From the NCBI GenBank assembly GCA_964617015.1, contig CAZTVG010000008.1:1-23748 (forward strand): a stretch of DNA of 23,748 nucleotides, given 5' to 3'. The position numbers were made by a program, and so were the translations under genes. This DNA is from ASMP01 sp964617015 (lineage in GTDB: Archaea; Nanobdellota; Nanobdellia; Pacearchaeales; GW2011-AR1). Each line of letters opens with the position of its first letter. Position 1 is the stretch's first letter. The notes below the pieces were generated by a model that had not been told where the DNA came from, searched no databases, and saw only the letters and a program-made list of their open reading frames with translations. This document shows positions 21,013-23,748 of the stretch, one piece after another.

Positions 21013-23363
21013 TTTAAAAATTCAACTTTAAATTTACCTGTCTTTATCTCAGATGCATTTGTAACAGCCTTTAGATCTTCAATAAGATTTTTTAAATCTT
21101 CATAGTTTATTTTGTTAATTGTTAAGATGCATTCTGTATTCATTGACTTTCGAGCTTTTGTTTTTTCTGCTCTAATCTTGGTCAATAAATCAACAAACAA
21201 AGTTAATTCATTTGCATGAGATTTTATGTTTTTATCATCCCAACCTTCTAATTTTTTATCATATTTCGGCCATTCTGTCAAATGTATACTTTTTGTTTTT
21301 TCAAATCTTTTAAAATACGTCTGATAAATTTCTTCTGTAATAAAAGGCATTATAGGAGCAATCATTTTCAAAATCGTAAGCAAACTTTGATACAAAACAT
21401 ATTGAGCAGACAATTTCTTACCTCCTTTTTCATTATAAATTCTTCTTTTGACAATCTCTAAATAATAATCACAAAAAAACTTCCAGAAAAATTCTTCTGT
21501 ATTAAATTTAGCTCTTGAATATTCATAATTTTCAAAACGATGAGTTGTAGTGGCAATAACCCTATTTAACTCTATTAAAAATCTTTCATCAATTCTTTGT
21601 AATTTCTTCGGCTTCTTTGGTTTGGTTTTTCCAAGATTCATAAAAACAAATCTCGAAGCATTCCACATCTTAGTAAGAAGTCTCTTTCCCGCTATTAAAT
21701 CTTTTTCACTGTAATCTAAATCCTCGCCAAGCTTTGAACCTGCTGCCCAAAATCTCAATACATCTGCACCATACTCTTCAATTATTTTTTTAGGATCAAT
21801 AATTATTCCTTTTGATTTTGACATCTTTTCTCCTTTAAGCGTAACAAATCCAGAAATCATTACATCTTCCCAAGGTAGCTTTTTTTCATGAAAATAAGAT
21901 TTTACAATTGTGTAAAAAGCCCACGTTCTTATTATATCATGAGCCTGAGGCCTCAGTGAATAAGGGATTTTAATTTTGTTTTTAATTAAAGATGAAGCTA
22001 TCTGTGGTGTTAATGAAGAGGTAGCCCATGTATCAAGAACTTTAATTTCCGGCTCTGCTGTTGATTTACATTTCCTGCATGATTTCTTTTTCTGAATAGG
22101 ATCAACAGGAAGCTCTTTTTCATCCGCAAGAATGATTTCATTGCATTTTTTACAGCTCCATACAGGAATTGGAATTCCAAAATGCCTGTCTCTTGAAATG
22201 CTCCAGTCCCACACCAAACCCTCAACCCAATTTTCATATCTCTTGTACATGTGCTTTGGATACCATTTAATTTTCTTGCCCTGACCCAAGAGTTCTTTCT
22301 TTTTGTCAAGAATTTTTATAAACCACTGTTCTGTGGGAAGAAACTCAATTTCTGTTCCGCATTTGTCATGAACATTCACAATATGTGAAATTTGTTTTTG
22401 TTCAAGAACAAGTCCTTTTCCTTTAAGTTCTTCCAAAATTTTCTTTCTTGCTTCCTTAATTTTCATCCCTTTGTATTTCCCAGTATTTAAAGTTCCGTCA
22501 TAATTGAAAATAATCTTCGGCTTTAGTTTATAACGATTAATTGCATCAACGTCAAACTTGTCTCCATAAGAACAAATCATCATAATCCCTGTCCCTTTCT
22601 CAATATCTGCAGATTCGTCCTCAAATACAGGAACTTCAAACCCAAACAAGGGAACTCTTGCCATTTCACCTTTCAAATGTTTGAATCTCTCGTCCTTGGG
22701 ATTTACAAAAACAGCAACACATGCGGGAATCAGTTCAGGTCTTGTGGTTGCAATTGGTAATTCTTTTCCCTCAGATTCAAATTTAACAGTTAAAAAATTG
22801 CTTGGAAGCTCTTTATCTTCAAGCTCTGCCTGGGCAATGGATGTCTGACATTCAGGACACCATAGGGTAGGAAAATCTTTTTTGTAGATTCTCCCTGCTT
22901 TAAACAAGTCAATAAAAGATTTCTGGGAAATTTTCTGCGAATTTTTGTCAATGGTTGAATAGCAAATATTATAATCAGCGCTTATTCCCAAATCTTTCCA
23001 TTGTTGTATAAATTCAGGAGTTATTTTCTTGAGAGTTTTCAGACAAAGTTCTATAAATTCTTTCCTTGACATCTGCTTGCTTTTAACATTATTGAGTTTT
23101 TCAACAAGTCTTTCTGTGGGAAGTCCATTATCATCTGTGCCAAAAGGATAAAAAACTCCCTGCTTCATCCTTCTGTAACGGGCTATAAAATCCTGCTGAG
23201 AGTAAGAAAAAGAGTGTCCCACATGCATGTCTCCTGAAACCGTTGGCGGCGGAGTGTCAATGCTATAAACTTTCCTTATCTTGCTGTCAAACTTGTAAAT
23301 TTTCTCTTTCTCCCAGAACTTTTTTATTTTCTCTTCAACTTTTGCTGCGTCGTAATGTTTCAT
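21009..23363 (-). CDS. valS: Valyl-tRNA synthetase
   Basis: 784-residue class I synthetase charging tRNA-Val. TPPPTVSG followed by HVGH (47-50, HIGH motif) and FGTDDNGLPTE are specific to ValRS; the editing domain has ATTRPE (205-210) and KMSKS is at 513-517. Cysteine pairs (C169/C172 and C404/C407, plus C429/C432) suggest zinc sites. No coiled-coil C-terminal arm of the bacterial type; length is near that of archaeal ValRS (about 780-890). An AT-rich TATA-like box (TTTTAAAAACTT, centre about 23386) lies about 23 nt before the ATG. First gene of the valS-aRF1 operon. Confidence 0.96.
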   Translation of the reverse strand: MKHYDAAKVEEKIKKFWEKEKIYKFDSKIRKVYSIDTPPPTVSGDMHVGHSFSYSQQDFIARYRRMKQGVFYPFGTDDNGLPTERLVEKLNNVKSKQMSRKEFIELCLKTLKKITPEFIQQWKDLGISADYNICYSTIDKNSQKISQKSFIDLFKAGRIYKKDFPTLWCPECQTSIAQAELEDKELPSNFLTVKFESEGKELPIATTRPELIPACVAVFVNPKDERFKHLKGEMARVPLFGFEVPVFEDESADIEKGTGIMMICSYGDKFDVDAINRYKLKPKIIFNYDGTLNTGKYKGMKIKEARKKILEELKGKGLVLEQKQISHIVNVHDKCGTEIEFLPTEQWFIKILDKKKELLGQGKKIKWYPKHMYKRYENWVEGLVWDWSISRDRHFGIPIPVWSCKKCNEIILADEKELPVDPIQKKKSCRKCKSTAEPEIKVLDTWATSSLTPQIASSLIKNKIKIPYSLRPQAHDIIRTWAFYTIVKSYFHEKKLPWEDVMISGFVTLKGEKMSKSKGIIIDPKKIIEEYGADVLRFWAAGSKLGEDLDYSEKDLIAGKRLLTKMWNASRFVFMNLGKTKPKKPKKLQRIDERFLIELNRVIATTTHRFENYEYSRAKFNTEEFFWKFFCDYYLEIVKRRIYNEKGGKKLSAQYVLYQSLLTILKMIAPIMPFITEEIYQTYFKRFEKTKSIHLTEWPKYDKKLEGWDDKNIKSHANELTLFVDLLTKIRAEKTKARKSMNTECILTINKINYEDLKNLIEDLKAVTNASEIKTGKFKVEFLK

Positions 23364-23408
23364 AAAAAAGATAAATAAAAGAAGTTTTTAAAATTGTCCA
23401 TCCAAAAC

Positions 23409-23416
23409 TTTTTATA
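23409..23416 (+). promoter_or_regulatory. TATA box of sec61beta
   Basis: TTTTTATA centred about 25 nt before the ATG at 23438; predicts a leaderless message. It is divergent from the valS promoter. Confidence 0.55.
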
Positions 23417-23437
23417 CCTTCCTCTCCTGAAAAAATC

Positions 23438-23593
23438 ATGGCAGATAATAAAATTCATATGCCTGCCGGCTTCGGCGGATTAATGAGATTTGATGAAGAA
23501 TATGCCAGCAAAATTAACTTAAAGCCGACACATGTAATAGGATTTGTAATTCTTATAATTGCTTTCAGGGTATTTCTGGAAATCTTCTTTTAA
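23438..23593 (+). CDS. Sec61beta (SecG-equivalent) translocase subunit
   Basis: 51-residue subunit of the SecYEbeta protein-conducting channel. The soluble N-terminus has the family pattern with a Pro-Ala-Gly-Phe-Gly-Gly-Leu motif and MRFDEEYASKINLKP, followed by a single membrane helix from about residue 32 to 50 (HVIGFVILIIAFRVFLEI). Length and layout match archaeal Sec61beta. The TATA box 25 nt upstream supports the chosen ATG. The NAC gene follows 100 nt later on the same strand, and both act on nascent chains. Confidence 0.93.
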   Translation: MADNKIHMPAGFGGLMRFDEEYASKINLKPTHVIGFVILIIAFRVFLEIFF

Positions 23594-23657
23594 AAAATGA
23601 AATTTAAACTAAATAGAGTAAGTTGATGGTCAAGGAAATTAAAAAAGGGTGGGTTAA

Positions 23658-23693
23658 TGTAAGGGGTGGCTTGGTGCCCCTCAGTGTCTTACA
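23658..23693 (+). promoter_or_regulatory. GC-rich hairpin touching the NAC start codon
   Basis: Outer stem TGTAAG (23658-23663) with CTTACA (23688-23693), inner stem GGG (23664-23666) with CCC (23678-23680), and a 7-nt bulge TCAGTGT on the 3' side. The stem ends one base before the ATG at 23694 and leaves no room for an exposed Shine-Dalgarno site. Confidence 0.45.
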
Positions 23694-23748
23694 ATGTTCG
23701 GCAGTTTAAATCCGAAAAAGATGCAGGCAGCCATGAAGCAACTTGGCA
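23694..23748 (+). CDS. nac: Nascent polypeptide-associated complex (NAC) protein, 3' end cut off
   Basis: Only 18 codons are present before the window ends: MFGSLNPKKMQAAMKQLG. This is the characteristic opening of archaeal NAC (alpha-type, homodimeric; compare the family Met-Phe...Asn-Pro-(Arg/Lys)-Lys-Met...Met-Lys-Gln-Met/Leu-Gly), a ribosome-associated chaperone for nascent chains. No in-frame ATG exists upstream because a TAA occurs at 23655-23657. A TATA-like TTTAAACT at 23603-23610 would give a leader of about 60 nt containing a strong hairpin. Confidence 0.82.
   Translation, partial: MFGSLNPKKMQAAMKQLG

Noticed and set aside
23658..23699. H/ACA guide RNA (ACA before the NAC ATG)
   Set aside because: The ACA is part of the basal stem rather than single-stranded, and I see no proper kink-turn or kink-loop.

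Overview
The window is a piece of an archaeal genome, most likely a reduced, AT-rich DPANN-type lineage (Pacearchaeota/Woesearchaeota-like; this placement is inference), and almost certainly a metagenome assembly because it contains a block of exactly 100 N. The information-processing genes are archaeal in type: Rpo11, TFS, MBF1, RadB, NreA, type IA topoisomerase with archaeal toprim, aRF1, ValRS, type II methionine aminopeptidase, CDC48, Sec61beta, NAC and a tRNA-Lys with a bulge-helix-bulge intron. Most genes have a TATA-like box 24-29 nt before the ATG, so most transcripts look leaderless; Shine-Dalgarno sites appear mainly inside operons and in two unusual leaders.

Left part (1-1927): a truncated NSUN-type RNA m5C methyltransferase, a P-loop kinase-like gene and a PUA-domain gene in a tightly overlapping plus-strand operon, cut by the assembly gap; a fragment of an unknown gene follows the gap. 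1951-6133: map on plus, tail-to-tail with a minus-strand run made of a Zn-ribbon/AbrB regulator, a small unknown protein, CDC48 and a CheY-like receiver. 6134-6485 has no protein gene but carries a string of hairpins that may be an RNA. 6486-9598: small genes, namely a coiled-coil protein, an archaeal signal peptidase, TFS, the intron-containing tRNA-Lys, a stand-alone ATP-cone protein, a small basic protein, a c-type cytochrome and a winged-helix regulator.

9705-12648: metallophosphoesterase and topoisomerase I on plus. 12645-18529 is all minus strand: NreA, RadB, Rpo11, MBF1, a thioredoxin-fold membrane protein, a GT2 glycosyltransferase and ScpB. Genome maintenance (TopA, NreA, RadB, ScpB) is concentrated here. 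18631-23363: valS and aRF1 overlap as an operon. 23438 to the end: sec61beta and the start of NAC.

The most notable observations are: (1) a 431-residue LAGLIDADG intein inserted directly after the catalytic GGQ of release factor aRF1; (2) a shared 5' leader element in front of nreA and scpB, a hairpin with compensatory differences, a fixed 12-nt spacer and AGGAGG, starting at the predicted transcription start in both; (3) a duplicated initiation region in nreA that creates a 12-codon upstream reading frame coupled by TAATG; (4) a five-hairpin candidate RNA at 6285-6392; (5) a mono-heme c-type cytochrome and a stand-alone ATP-cone protein in a small-genome archaeon.
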